Under the pieces are notes generated by a model. The model ran no database searches and was not told the origin of the DNA. It saw nothing but the letters and a program-made list of their open reading frames with translations. From a virus, in the IMG/VR virus record IMGVR_UViG_3300031825_000013, positions 1-59,918 of that record: a stretch of DNA of 59,918 nucleotides; one strand, given 5' to 3'. Position 1 is the stretch's first letter; every line of letters starts with the position of its first letter. This document shows positions 41,301-48,023 of the stretch, piece by piece. Made by a program: the position numbers and the translations under genes.

Positions 41301-42667
41301 CCGAAAGCGCCACCTACGCGCAGGCCATGTTCGGGGGCGGGATCATCCGCTTCGGAAACATCGACGATGGCAAGCATGCCGAACACGCGAAGCGCCTGAT
41401 CCTCGATGGCGTCGAAGATCGCACCATCCTCGACACCCCCACGAAGGTACGGGACGCCCTGAGCAAGTGGTGGGACGTGTACCAGGAGAACGGGGACCGC
41501 TTCGAGAACGTCAACCGGATGTCGCTGATCGAGCAGCGCAAGGCTGCTGGCGCGACGAATCTGGAAGCCATGTTTGCCGGCCGCGACTCGATGGACTTCA
41601 CGCTCATGGGCGCCAACAAGGGCATCCGCTTCCTCGCGCAAGTCGTTCCGTTCCTAAACGCCCGATTGCAGGGCCTCTATAAAACGGGCCGCGCAGTGCG
41701 CGAAGATCCGAAGCGGATCGGCTACGTCACTGGCGCCCTAACGCTCGCCTCCATCGCGCTCATGCTCGCCTACAGGGACGATGACGAGTGGAAGAAAAGA
41801 GCCGACTGGGACCGCGACACGTACTTCTGGTTCAAGATTGGCGATGTCGCATTCCGCATCCCGAAGGGCTTTGAGTTGGGCGGGCTGGCGACACTCGCGG
41901 AGCGCGGCCTTGAGCTACTGATTTCCGACGAGATGAACGGCAAGCGGTTCGCAGAGAGGCTGTGGTACTTCGTCGGGAACACGCTCTCCCTCAACCCCAT
42001 CCCGCAGCTTGCGAAGCCGATGGTGGACCTGTACGCCAACACGGACAGCTTCACCGGCCGGCAGATCGAAACCCGCGGCATGGAGAACCAATCCAAACCC
42101 GAGCGAGTCTCTCGTCGCACGACTCTTGTTGCGAAGACCCTGGGCAAAGCGGGGAACGTGACGCAGCTCTCCCCCGTGCAAATCGATCACCTGATCCAAG
42201 CCTACTTCGGGTGGCTCGGAACCCACGCCGCCATGACGGTTGATGTGATGGCGGAGCCGTTCCTCGAGGTGCCGAAACCGGCCCGCAAGATCGGTGACGT
42301 GTTCGTGGTCGGGGACTTCGTGAAAGACCTGCCATCGAGCCAGAGCCGCTACGTCGAGGACTTCTACAAGCAGGCGAAGAAGGTTCACGAGGTCATGGGC
42401 GACTTGAAGCAAGCCCGCGACACCCGTGACGCTGCCAAGGTGCAGCAGATCCTTGAGGACAAGCGCGACGAGGTATCGCTCCGATCCTTGTATTCCAGCG
42501 CCGAGCGGACCATGACCGACATCAACCGCAAGATTCGCGTGATCGAGCGGTCGACCGCTTCTTCCGACGAGAAGCGGGCGCGTATCGACGAGTTGAATGA
42601 GCGGAAGAACCGGCTCGCGGCGGTTATTGCGCGCCGAACGCGAGAGCGGAAAGCTGCAACGCAATAA
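35366..42667 (+). CDS. Giant polyvalent ejection protein with HExxH motif, 2433 aa
   Basis: By far the longest gene. The N-terminus has a WDD duplication (RGWDDEVETRGWDDEPEGG) and hydrophobic Ala/Gly segments (~95-145, ~265-285). Low-complexity linkers run ~300-460 and ~600-680. An HESAH zinc-metallopeptidase-like motif is at residues 1452-1456 (AAFVALHESAHRGLRRLFG). The C-terminal region ~2080-2330 (AQVVPFLNARLQGLYKTGRA...DTYFWFKIGDVAFRIPKGFE) matches the LPD38-type domain of phage polyvalent proteins. It is probably packaged and injected to protect or process the incoming genome. Bcep22-like phages carry an even larger counterpart. Confidence 0.85.
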   Translation: MADDYEVRGWDDEVETRGWDDEPEGGLLASAKQTIGSTIKGVGRAASDYIPGVSADNPVTRYGQEIVDANPTAVHSLSDIAEKPGTAITEAVGNAAPPMAGMVGARALGMGITAAAPFTGPLAPAVAAVGQGIAWLGPPAIAALPSYSGIRDKQILNDPANEADAKAKAVAALGAGAVGLIENKFGPQEWALSAMTKEGRAQLAKKFAAATLTGSIAKGGARGAIVEGSEELVQNPIEQAAAFDNPLTPENLRDTAFSGAMGAIGGGVLGGGAGASFRASQAPAPKPIEQVAAEVMQSPDLDSAINAAEAAINAPVPAVGQPTPEVSTSEQAPEVGTIAPNVGMPELSAPTTAYSEPVGAPITGEPVIVGGVDYGRMADMTEKQLEAISRLARGGNREAAAAELERRAATVNQEEPRADQVPQDVGLAAPAVAPDQEPAPVDVAPVPAAVEAPIPAAVAAPAPVSEAAPVGTSPGDQLPNGFRVGPQQGEKFRVGQVAAMGGGVQLEKRLPAGTVASFFVKKDGTLFEPSVNRAEDRSAIWVPETAERGKQAESILNEMGALALTDPRRAEAKARLKALVTSAPVVEKAAIVAGNATVAPAQPNRTGPNALSGDYLGQIVDAGNNAEATNERAVEVPERTADTAAGPTDADGVPQGPEAAVPGAEEEGTAQAQGPVAFKDFTAPKAIKNADGKVIVRKDEVRTFKTEKQAQAYSKSNALKGYVPRETSDGWVLSKSDREQNDFATRMAEQRAQEDALGARLSEMSGEEIEAEYQSIKTANDAVERAAIKKFLGPKKLAEYDAITGRRRKDAWLEKNITNDAQDYMNERMQPEAFAEQFRGAAGAFDETSPKALGESIAVLSKDVDKPGFMASPKGVTFKAALRYAMEQGWSMDDVLSGMRARASRWAGDDAQELFSRLFKRSDGKPPVIAKQPRAEIQPGQAALTVQSESEIRADEALAKKSADEKAKRDNAPSADGFVLTGSSRMVDEAEARGQGPLFSRAEPVSLGEFWQDYASGDTAFQYGKSDSSDIEQIAKDYQADSSKWRVEKTQRSQRVPGSFDPEMVEIINIDAKDGDGRFRPFLEVHPDPAGDPNAVFIRINETGSWPKRMDGALAYQMAMAWTANNGLKLNPDTDLLPVNRLRRTEAMISAMLKYGEKAGQIRPHHEQYVGLLDEADWNSIQKGGVDGYSATFPAGVKKTLERLRDALWVDPEKGATKAEKSDIFRRNLEGLLIASSELARRRVPALNELKVNDAGEIENTVTGERSNLRRTADMGVLGLPASALERGVGRTTGLRVVATLSIQRGFHPTASDILGAPSGKQRLPDAEGGDGVLAQGLGGRLQVDPSQARVLAAALGEKALYSREAPREFRRTLAMESGIAVKEAQAVLDSLGVEGEAVESPDDLPKNLLRQIESKGAKGDVRGVFDPSTGKIYVIASRVENRDLAAFVALHESAHRGLRRLFGVELDPTLRDIYNTNSNVKTKANVLRSKHDLSIEEATEEVIADLAKRGQAQKLVGWDKFVAFIKKWLANRGFKVEWTDTMVEVLAGAAAEVGKKGPTVFTGEDAKRLNLGATKEKDAEDGPRLSRGRPKWVENGSAELKSAASKIDTYAPNKSFKEKFAELQKNWADRAIQEVFDPYIALKKLTPNGYILARMVKSADTSLEAALRFGKPRLADDGSIVGDLDMKGFLGHMSELNGEHDRFFMWVAGNRSERLMLEGREHLFSADEIKAMKNLIREQGPNDKWKGAGSRPQAYAKAAEALRAYNRAFMDIAEKTGEINHESRVLWEHDFYIPFFRVDEDMTIQGPSRVKGLVRNEVLKKLKGGTEPLGDLLDNTIRNWQHVLSASLANQAAKTALNAAVDAGIAVEADEATAKQLEKAGKPTAGATYVMDDGERHWYTVGDPFVLEAISALETPSINWAGMKLLRQAKRVLTTGVTAAPPFRIRNLIRDSSTAVAQNQMSYNLVKNVWEGYKHTNPESATYAQAMFGGGIIRFGNIDDGKHAEHAKRLILDGVEDRTILDTPTKVRDALSKWWDVYQENGDRFENVNRMSLIEQRKAAGATNLEAMFAGRDSMDFTLMGANKGIRFLAQVVPFLNARLQGLYKTGRAVREDPKRIGYVTGALTLASIALMLAYRDDDEWKKRADWDRDTYFWFKIGDVAFRIPKGFELGGLATLAERGLELLISDEMNGKRFAERLWYFVGNTLSLNPIPQLAKPMVDLYANTDSFTGRQIETRGMENQSKPERVSRRTTLVAKTLGKAGNVTQLSPVQIDHLIQAYFGWLGTHAAMTVDVMAEPFLEVPKPARKIGDVFVVGDFVKDLPSSQSRYVEDFYKQAKKVHEVMGDLKQARDTRDAAKVQQILEDKRDEVSLRSLYSSAERTMTDINRKIRVIERSTASSDEKRARIDELNERKNRLAAVIARRTRERKAATQ
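36614..36776 (+). CDS. Possible overprinted ORF in the giant gene, ~53 aa
   Basis: In the +1 frame a GTG at 36614 follows AGGAGG with good spacing and encodes a basic, Trp/Arg/Pro-rich peptide (MQIKYHKMLGWLRPLWRPTK...). The main frame here is a low-complexity Pro/Ala/Val linker. Such composition also arises by chance in GC-rich DNA, so this is tentative. Confidence 0.3.
37254..37394 (+). CDS. Possible overprinted ORF in the giant gene, 46 aa
   Basis: In the +1 frame an ATG follows GGAG (GGAGGCCACCAATG) and reads MKEPWKFLNEPPTQPPVPLT...FLKVPKPLYREQKKRG. The main frame at this place is a Glu/Ala/Gly-rich linker. The peptide looks less random than most alternative-frame products, but it is unsupported by homology here. 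Confidence 0.35.
   Translation: MKEPWKFLNEPPTQPPVPLTPMEFLKVPKPLYREQKKRGPHKRRDP
39126..39434 (+). CDS. Possible overprinted ORF in the giant gene, 102 aa
   Basis: In the +1 frame, MLARLKTRLQANAQICGELR continues to WGFWAYLPPRWKEALAALRDSAWLL and FWLKVLEGAFRLTLVRLGYLPPR. It looks more globular than the main frame, which here is rich in Gly, Leu and Arg (GLGGRLQVDPSQARVLAAALG). AAGG lies 8 bases before the ATG. An ancient frameshift or insertion is another reading. Confidence 0.35.
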   Translation: MLARLKTRLQANAQICGELRTWGFWAYLPPRWKEALAALRDSAWLLRFRSNADFIQQHPTYWAHRAASNAYPTPKAGMVFWLKVLEGAFRLTLVRLGYLPPR

Positions 42668-42794
42668 GCACCAGGGTCACGATAATCAGTAGACCCCCTG
42701 CGGCCCGCAGCCAGCCGTAATGGGCCTTACGCAGCATCCAGAACGCCGCCAGCCCGAATAGGATTGCCCAGATTCCCTGGTCCATTCGCGGCAT
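42624..42794 (-). CDS. Small membrane protein, convergent with the giant gene, 56 aa
   Basis: The ATG at 42794 follows GGGGGAG. MPRMDQGIWAILFGLAAFWM and LRAAGGLLIIVTLVLIALQL give two membrane helices. It overlaps the 3' end of the giant gene by 44 bases on the opposite strand. Its own promoter is not obvious. Confidence 0.5.
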   Translation of the reverse strand: MPRMDQGIWAILFGLAAFWMLRKAHYGWLRAAGGLLIIVTLVLIALQLSALAFGAQ

Positions 42795-42835
42795 TCTACT
42801 CCCCCGCCTGTCTTCGTCTACCCGAGGAATCTCCC

Positions 42836-42862
42836 GCGCCCCGAAAGGGGCGCTTCTCTTTT
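42836..42862 (+). terminator. Rho-independent terminator
   Basis: GCGCCCC-GAAA-GGGGCGC followed by TTCTCTTTT. It closes the structural operon after the giant gene. Confidence 0.88.
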
Positions 42863-42874
42863 CAGAGGCCCCCC

Positions 42875-43072
42875 ATGGACCTGATCTTTGACGACAGCGT
42901 TGGGAGAGCCCCGGAGAGGGGAAGTCTTGAGGAAGACGTTCTCCTGGCCTGTTCGGCGGAGGACCGTGAGTTGTGGGATCGGCTCTGTGCGATCCCGAGA
43001 AGCGAGATCGAGCAAGCCGTAGCGAATCTCCGGCGCCTTGGCTGGCGCTTCCATTGGGAAACCCTCCACTAA
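42875..43072 (+). CDS. Hypothetical protein, 65 aa
   Basis: MDLIFDDSVGRAPERGSLEEDVLLACSAEDRELWDRL...IEQAVANLRRLGWRFHWETLH is an acidic helical protein starting just after the terminator. No family recognised. Confidence 0.65.
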   Translation: MDLIFDDSVGRAPERGSLEEDVLLACSAEDRELWDRLCAIPRSEIEQAVANLRRLGWRFHWETLH

Positions 43073-43080
43073 GGGCATCC

Positions 43081-43542
43081 ATGACAGTCGCACTCGTTCT
43101 ACCTGACAGGATCATCACTGACTCGAGATTGGTGTGGGGAAGGAATCACACCGTCGGGAAAATCTTCCGCTGCCCCAACGGGTCGCTCTTCGTAACCGCT
43201 GGGTCCGGAAGGCTCACCTACAGCTTCGAGAAGGCCATGACCGCCGGCGAAGAGCCGGAGGGGCGGGAGGTGAATGAGGGGGAGGAATTCGAGGGCGCCC
43301 TGCTGCGTCCCGATGGGGCGATCGTGCTGTACGACGAAGACTTCACCCCCTCAAAGGTCAGTGAGTCGTGGGCCACCATCGGTAGCGGCGGAGACGTAGC
43401 AAGGTCGTGGTTCATGCACCGGGACGAATACCACCTGACCGCCGAGGAATGCGTCGCCCGGGTCTTCGAGGTCCGGGATGACTGCGGCCCTCCCGTTGTG
43501 ACCGTGATGCTGCACGAAGCCAAGCGCCGGAGGAGATCCTGA
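43081..43542 (+). CDS. Ntn-hydrolase / proteasome-like (HslV-like) protein, 153 aa
   Basis: MTVALVLPDRIITDSRLVWG... has Thr as residue 2, which becomes the N-terminal nucleophile after Met removal, as in HslV and proteasome beta subunits. GKIFRCPNGSLFVTAGSGR, GALLRPDGAIVLYDEDF and ATIGSGGDVARSWFMHR follow the Ntn-hydrolase fold of small phage members. The substrate is unknown; a protein or peptide is likely. Overlaps the phosphoesterase by one base. Confidence 0.7.
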   Translation: MTVALVLPDRIITDSRLVWGRNHTVGKIFRCPNGSLFVTAGSGRLTYSFEKAMTAGEEPEGREVNEGEEFEGALLRPDGAIVLYDEDFTPSKVSESWATIGSGGDVARSWFMHRDEYHLTAEECVARVFEVRDDCGPPVVTVMLHEAKRRRRS

Positions 43543-44849
43543 TGCCCCGCCAAGAGATAACCGCCGATCAAGTCCGGAAGGTGCTTGAAAGGGCATGGAA
43601 GCACGGGCTCAATACCTTCCACATCGGACAGCCCAAGAAAGGGGAGAAGGGCCGAGCCTCGGTACTGTCCATTGCCGGGGCCATGAAGATTCCCCCCGCG
43701 ACTCTTTCCACCTACCTCTACTCCCACGCGAGGCGTTTGGGGTGGGACATCCACAACCCCGAGACGTGGAAGTCCGAGTTCCAGCCCATCGACGTGAAGG
43801 AGCGAATTCGCTACGCGACGACGATCAAGAAGCTCCAGGCTGAAATTAACTCGATGGCGAAAGCGGCCAATGACTCCGACGATTTCAGGAGCGCCATCTT
43901 CGATCTATCGAGTCAACCACTTGACTCCGTGGACATCCCAACCCCGAAGGGCAAGAGCCAAGTCCCCTCGATCCCCGTCCTCTTCACCTCTGACCTGCAA
44001 TGGGGGGAGGTCATTCGCAAGGAACAACTGGACGGGATCAACGAGTTCAACCTCAAAGTAGCCAGGGACAGGTACAAGCTCCTGATCCAGAAGACGATCG
44101 ACATTTGCACCAACCACACCGGGGGTCCGAAGTCCAAGGTCTTCGTGTTCCTCCGTGGCGGAGACATGGTAAGCGGCGACATCCACCAAGAGCTGCGGGA
44201 GACCAACGCAGCCGGGAGTGTTGGGCAGGTCGTTGACCTGGTGGAGCATGAAGCCTCCGGCATCCGGGCGATTCGTGAAGCGGGGTATTCCGTGGTCGTC
44301 ATTACCGTCCCGGGAAACCACGGCCGGCAGACCATCAAGCCTCAGTCCAAGGGCTACACCGAGGCCAACTACGACACCCTGAGCGCGTGGATGCTCGAGC
44401 GCGAGTTCAAAGCTGACCCGGAAGTTACCTTCCACACTCCCGCTTCTGGAGATGCGCTGTTCAAAATCTACGGCTGGCAATTCTGCATGACCCACGGCGA
44501 CCGGATCGGGTCTCGGGGAGGGCAGGGCTTCATCGGAGCCGCAGCCACGATCGCCCGCGGCATGAAGCGCGTCTATGAGTATTACGGGAAGCTCGGGACC
44601 CACCTGGACTACATCCTCACCGGGCACTTCCACTCAGCCATGGAGCTCGAATGGGGCTTTGCGAACGGAAGTCTTCCCGGCATGAGTGAGTACGCCCGAG
44701 ACTTCCGAGCCACCCCGGCCAGACCCTCCCAACTGCTGTTCTTCGTTCACCCCCATACCGGGGTCACAAGCCGCTGGCCGATCTACCTGGCCCCCCCGAT
44801 GAAGCTCGGGGCCTCGAGCAAGGCGTTCGAGTTCCTGGGGGCGGCATGA
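43542..44849 (+). CDS. Metallophosphoesterase with N-terminal HTH-like domain, 435 aa
   Basis: The N-terminal ~75 residues resemble a DNA-binding helix-turn-helix (SIAGAMKIPPATLSTYLYSHARRLGW). The catalytic domain has the calcineurin-like motifs: TSDLQWGE (D), LRGGDMVSGD (GD), VPGNHGRQ (GNH), THGDR (H) and LTGHFHS (GHxH). It hydrolyses phosphoesters; a nuclease or nucleotide phosphatase role is inferred. Overlaps DUF1937 by four bases. Confidence 0.88.
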   Translation: MPRQEITADQVRKVLERAWKHGLNTFHIGQPKKGEKGRASVLSIAGAMKIPPATLSTYLYSHARRLGWDIHNPETWKSEFQPIDVKERIRYATTIKKLQAEINSMAKAANDSDDFRSAIFDLSSQPLDSVDIPTPKGKSQVPSIPVLFTSDLQWGEVIRKEQLDGINEFNLKVARDRYKLLIQKTIDICTNHTGGPKSKVFVFLRGGDMVSGDIHQELRETNAAGSVGQVVDLVEHEASGIRAIREAGYSVVVITVPGNHGRQTIKPQSKGYTEANYDTLSAWMLEREFKADPEVTFHTPASGDALFKIYGWQFCMTHGDRIGSRGGQGFIGAAATIARGMKRVYEYYGKLGTHLDYILTGHFHSAMELEWGFANGSLPGMSEYARDFRATPARPSQLLFFVHPHTGVTSRWPIYLAPPMKLGASSKAFEFLGAA

Positions 44850-45181
44850 GCCTTGTCTACCTAGCTTCCCCCTATTCCCACCCCGACCCCGAGGTCAAGG
44901 CGGAGAGATTCCGGCTCGCCTGTGCTGCGGCCGGCCGGTTGATGCGGGAAGGCGAGTGTGTCTTCTCGCCGATCGCTCACAGCCACCCCATCGAACAGCA
45001 CTTCGACGACGGCATCATCGAGGGGCACGACTTCTGGCTCAAACAGGACTTCGCCGTCCTTCGGCATTGCTCCAAACTCATCATCCTGGCCTTGGACGGC
45101 TGGGAGCAAAGCCGCGGGGTCGCCGCCGAGATCGAGTTCGCGCAAAGCCTCAAGATCCCCCTGGAGTACATCCAGCCATGA
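44846..45181 (+). CDS. DUF1937 (nucleoside deoxyribosyltransferase-like) protein, 111 aa
   Basis: MSLVYLASPYSHPDPEVKAERF and GECVFSPIAHSHPIEQ...HDFWLKQDFAVLRHCSKLIILALDGWEQSRGVAAEIEFA match DUF1937, a Rossmann-type fold related to nucleoside 2-deoxyribosyltransferases. It may act on nucleotides or NAD-derived ligands. Length is full. Confidence 0.85.
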   Translation: MSLVYLASPYSHPDPEVKAERFRLACAAAGRLMREGECVFSPIAHSHPIEQHFDDGIIEGHDFWLKQDFAVLRHCSKLIILALDGWEQSRGVAAEIEFAQSLKIPLEYIQP

Positions 45182-45203
45182 AACTCCACCAGCGGAGGAA
45201 GTC

Positions 45204-45503
45204 TTGAGCCTGCCAACTGACGCTGCCAAACGGAAAGCCGTGCCGTTAGCCACCGGTCTCCTCGATTACTTTCCGGACGCCCTGGCGGCGGTAGCCGAGT
45301 GCAGCCGCGTCGGGAACGAGCAGCACAACCCCGGCAAGCCCCTACATTGGGACCGGTCTAAGTCGGGAGACGAATCCGACGCGCTGATCCGGCACTTCAT
45401 GGAGCGCGGCACGGTGGATGAGGACGGCATCCGGCACTCAGCAAAGGTCGCCTGGCGCAGCCTCGCGTTGCTCCAGAAGGAGATCGAGGCGGCTACCGAA
45501 TAG
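45204..45503 (+). CDS. DUF5664 (dATP/dGTP diphosphohydrolase-type) protein, 99 aa
   Basis: A TTG start after GGAGGAAG. SLPTDAAKRKAVPLATGLLDYFPDALAAVAECSRVGNEQHNPGKPLHWDRSKSGDESDALIRHFMERG...AKVAWRSLALLQKEIE matches DUF5664, annotated as a dNTP diphosphohydrolase N-terminal domain. It could trim the dNTP pool. It ends convergent with the minus gene at 45493. Confidence 0.8.
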   Translation: MSLPTDAAKRKAVPLATGLLDYFPDALAAVAECSRVGNEQHNPGKPLHWDRSKSGDESDALIRHFMERGTVDEDGIRHSAKVAWRSLALLQKEIEAATE

Positions 45504-45723
45504 CGGCCCTGTATCTCTCCCATCGCTCTATCATCGCATCAGCCAAGGCTCTGCGATCCTCTACACTCCACACATCATCCTTTTCCCCGTACAGGGACGC
45601 CACTATGGGTTCGTCTGGGGTGACGGATGCCTCGGGGTGAGTGTTGTCATAGCCTGACGATATACTCAAGTCTGCGCCTATCCCCACGAAGTTCCCTGCT
45701 AGAAGGTCTGCAAGCGATTCCAT
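45493..45723 (-). CDS. Hypothetical acidic protein, 76 aa
   Basis: The ATG at 45723 follows GGAGGACAA. MESLADLLAGNFVGIGADLS...DEPIVASLYGEKDDVWSVEDRRALADAMIERWERYRAAIR is acidic with a C-terminal helix. It is divergent from the integrase and shares the intergenic region 45724-45904. Function unknown. Confidence 0.65.
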   Translation of the reverse strand: MESLADLLAGNFVGIGADLSISSGYDNTHPEASVTPDEPIVASLYGEKDDVWSVEDRRALADAMIERWERYRAAIR

Positions 45724-45904
45724 TTGTCCTCCAGAACGATCGTTCTGTGTACCCCATCCGTACCCCAAACGAACGATTCTCACTCTATGTAGTGGTGCCC
45801 AGAAGAGGACTCGTCCGCACCCTATAGCTTTACAAGCCCATAGCGGAATGGGCCGATTTAGTTCATAGTTTGTCGCCCTGCGTATCCCCGCCCGTACCCC
45901 CGTC
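45724..45904. promoter_or_regulatory. Intergenic region upstream of integrase
   Basis: It contains a perfect 14-bp palindrome agaacgatcgttct (45733-45746), a gaacgat half-site (45771-45777) and gtacccc direct repeats at 45749, 45760 and 45894. These could be integrase/Xis arm sites or an operator; the attP core cannot be located from sequence alone. Confidence 0.45.
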
Positions 45905-46939
45905 ATGGCGACTTTTGAATTTAGGCGCGGCAAGTGGCGGGCTAAGATTGTCCGTCGCCCGCTCGGGATCAATGAATCCGCGACCTTCCCCACGAAGGCC
46001 CAAGCGACCGCATGGGCGACTACCCGCGAGGCCGAGATACTAGCAGGCTCACGCGGACTCCCAACCAAGCACACGGTAGCAGACGCCATAGACGAGTTTA
46101 TCCGGCGAGTCGTTGATAAACGTAAGGGGGCTAGGTGGGAGAAGATCAGGCTGGAGAAGTTCAAGCGTGACAGTCCTAAGCTATGCGCCAAGCCTCTATC
46201 GAGGCTCACAAGCGACGATATGGCGAAGTGGAGGGATCACAGGCTGTCAGATGTTTCGCCTTCGTCTGTGGCCCGCGAAATGAATCTATGGGGGGCGCTA
46301 TTCAGTATCGCGGTCAGGGAGTGGAAGTGGATCAATGTAAATCCTGCCCGGGGTGTCAGGAGACCATCGGAACCCGCGCCACGGCGTAGAGGAGTAACGC
46401 CAGAGGAGATTGCCGTCATTGTCAAAAATCTGAATGGTCCAGTAGGCGGGATCGTCGCGTTGGCATTTCTTCTCTCCCTCGAAACCGCCATGCGGGCTGG
46501 TGAAATCCTCGGGCTTACCTGGGACCATGTAGACCTCCAGAATCGGACGGTTACGCTACCGAAAACGAAGAATGGGGATTCACGGCAGGTTCCCCTATCG
46601 ACGGCGGCACACAACATCCTGTCCGATATGCTTGCCTCGCAAAAGGCAACAATCCGCATAGCGGATAAAGATGCCGTTCTCGGAGTTCTTGACCGCTGTT
46701 TCACAGTCACAGGGCCGACGCTCGATGTTCTGTTCCGCCGCGCTCGGGATGCTGCCGTCAAGGATTGCCCCTCCTGCGCTACCGTCAGGTTCCACGATGC
46801 GAGGTCCGAAGCCATCACTAGGCTGTCGCGTAAGTTGGACATTCTGGAGCTTGCGCGTGTCGTCGGCCATCGTCAGATTTCCTCCCTCATGCTTTACTAC
46901 AACAAGTCGGCTGCGGAGATTGCGAAGAAGCTGGATTAG
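45905..46939 (+). CDS. int: Tyrosine integrase, 344 aa
   Basis: The N-terminal arm-binding domain (MATFEFRRGKWRAKIVRRPL) and SAM-like core (~60-150) precede a catalytic domain with Arg197 (TAMRAGEILGLTW), HDAR (297-300), GH (321-322) and tyrosines at 331-332 (SLMLYYNKS), the nucleophile being one of these. It integrates and excises the prophage. Convergent with and overlapping the excisionase gene by four bases. Confidence 0.95.
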   Translation: MATFEFRRGKWRAKIVRRPLGINESATFPTKAQATAWATTREAEILAGSRGLPTKHTVADAIDEFIRRVVDKRKGARWEKIRLEKFKRDSPKLCAKPLSRLTSDDMAKWRDHRLSDVSPSSVAREMNLWGALFSIAVREWKWINVNPARGVRRPSEPAPRRRGVTPEEIAVIVKNLNGPVGGIVALAFLLSLETAMRAGEILGLTWDHVDLQNRTVTLPKTKNGDSRQVPLSTAAHNILSDMLASQKATIRIADKDAVLGVLDRCFTVTGPTLDVLFRRARDAAVKDCPSCATVRFHDARSEAITRLSRKLDILELARVVGHRQISSLMLYYNKSAAEIAKKLD

Positions 46940-47121
46940 GCGGCTTCACGTTGACGTAACCATTCAGCCACTTCTTCCGCCACCCATCTAGGATGCGCCC
47001 CCTCGTAATAGTATCTACGCTTGGGGAAACCCGGTTGGGAAACGATCTTCCAGGCTGCGGTTAGTCCTACCCGAGCCTGTTCCGCGATATCGTCAATAGC
47101 CCAATAGACGGTCATGTTCAT
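46936..47121 (-). CDS. AlpA/Xis-like excisionase, 61 aa
   Basis: MNMTVYWAIDDIAEQARVGLTAAWKIVSQPGFPKRRYYYEGAHPRWVAEEVAEWLRQREAA is a winged-helix of the AlpA/Xis family. It is the last gene of the long left operon and faces the integrase gene, so it is expressed with early lytic genes and would direct excision. Second ATG at 47115 is possible. Confidence 0.8.
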   Translation of the reverse strand: MNMTVYWAIDDIAEQARVGLTAAWKIVSQPGFPKRRYYYEGAHPRWVAEEVAEWLRQREAA

Positions 47122-47360
47122 AGCTTCGGCGGTTCCGGCTTCGTGATGGGGCCGGCCCACATCGAGCCGTCCCAATCTTCCGACGACACCGGATCGGCGT
47201 AGTCCATGAACGGAACCCACGCCTCAAGGCCGCCGGATTTCGGCGTAACCTCCACTGCGTACACCTTTCCGTTGCACGGCCATTCATCCTCCGGCTGCCA
47301 CACCCAGTAGAGGCCGGGCTTCGTCGGCCTGTCGGCGGTCCATTTCACGTTGTCGTTCAT
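47118..47360 (-). CDS. Hypothetical protein, 80 aa
   Basis: MNDNVKWTADRPTKPGLYWVWQPEDEWPC...VYAVEVTPKSGG...FMDYADPVSSEDWDGSMWAGPI resembles the small GLYW-containing phage domains related to DUF551. Overlaps the excisionase start by four bases. Confidence 0.65.
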   Translation of the reverse strand: MNDNVKWTADRPTKPGLYWVWQPEDEWPCNGKVYAVEVTPKSGGLEAWVPFMDYADPVSSEDWDGSMWAGPITKPEPPKL

Positions 47361-47388
47361 CGCTCCCCCTCACTCGATGGCGTGGCGG

Positions 47389-47817
47389 TCACGGCTTCAC
47401 CTGCACTTCGCGTTGCGGATGTTCCTTCCAGAACGGGTTGTGGCATACCTCATCAATGCAGTTGCAGTAATCGGGATGGCAGTAGCCGTCGTATCCGCTC
47501 GCAAACACTTCCGCAAGTTCGTCGCTGGACTTCGCCGCGAGATAAGCCTTGAGAGCTTGGCCTTCTGGCGTCAGGAATCCGAATCTCGGGGATGTTCCAT
47601 ATTCGATCACATCGCACTTGCACAGGATGTTGATGAACAGCCACGCGACAGTTGGGCCGAAGGCTGCTTCTAGTGCCCTGTAGTCGTAAGCCCCATCGCC
47701 GGGGATCGCGGCCATAAATCCCTTGAGCGCCGGAAGCGTATGGGTCTCGCCGGTCCCGTAGCCGAAGCCCATGACGCAGCTCTCCCAATCAATGAAATGC
47801 TCGTCGATAGTTTTCAC
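47389..47817 (-). CDS. Hypothetical protein, 142 aa
   Basis: MKTIDEHFIDWESCVMGFGYGTGETHTLPALKGFMAAIPGDGAYDYRALEAAFG... then EGQALKAYLAAKSSDEL and a C-terminal Cys/His-rich end (YCHPDYCNCIDEVCHNP) that may bind zinc. No known function. Confidence 0.7.
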   Translation of the reverse strand: MKTIDEHFIDWESCVMGFGYGTGETHTLPALKGFMAAIPGDGAYDYRALEAAFGPTVAWLFINILCKCDVIEYGTSPRFGFLTPEGQALKAYLAAKSSDELAEVFASGYDGYCHPDYCNCIDEVCHNPFWKEHPQREVQVKP

Positions 47818-47854
47818 GTCTTCACCTGTTCGGCTTCCTTCGATTGCGCCTCTC

Positions 47855-48022
47855 TCACTTGTCGGCCTCCGCGAGAATGGCTGCGTCGATTGCGTCTGCC
47901 TTGTTGATAGCGGCTTCCCTTGCGTCGGACGGGATGCGCTGGTCCATACTCATTCCGCGAAGAAAGTTGGCCGCGCCTTCTGCGATTTGCTGCATTGCTT
48001 CTACTTTCTCGAATGCGTCCAT
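47855..48022 (-). CDS. Small helical protein, 55 aa
   Basis: The ATG at 48022 follows AAAGGAGTGAC, a junction also used by the gene at 48221. MDAFEKVEAMQQIAEGAANFLRGMS...AREAAINKADAIDAAILAEADK is entirely helical. Function unknown. Confidence 0.7.
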   Translation of the reverse strand: MDAFEKVEAMQQIAEGAANFLRGMSMDQRIPSDAREAAINKADAIDAAILAEADK

Positions 48023-48023
48023 G

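Noticed and set aside
39698-41641. 647-aa minus-strand ORF opposite the giant gene
   Set aside because: Composition is rich in Arg/Leu/Val/Gly as expected of antisense frames, with no RBS and no family resemblance.
45204-45503. MazZ-like gene of a 2-aminoadenine (Z-genome) pathway
   Set aside because: DUF5664 is related to dNTP diphosphohydrolases, but no PurZ-like or DatZ-like gene is present, so DNA base replacement is not supported.
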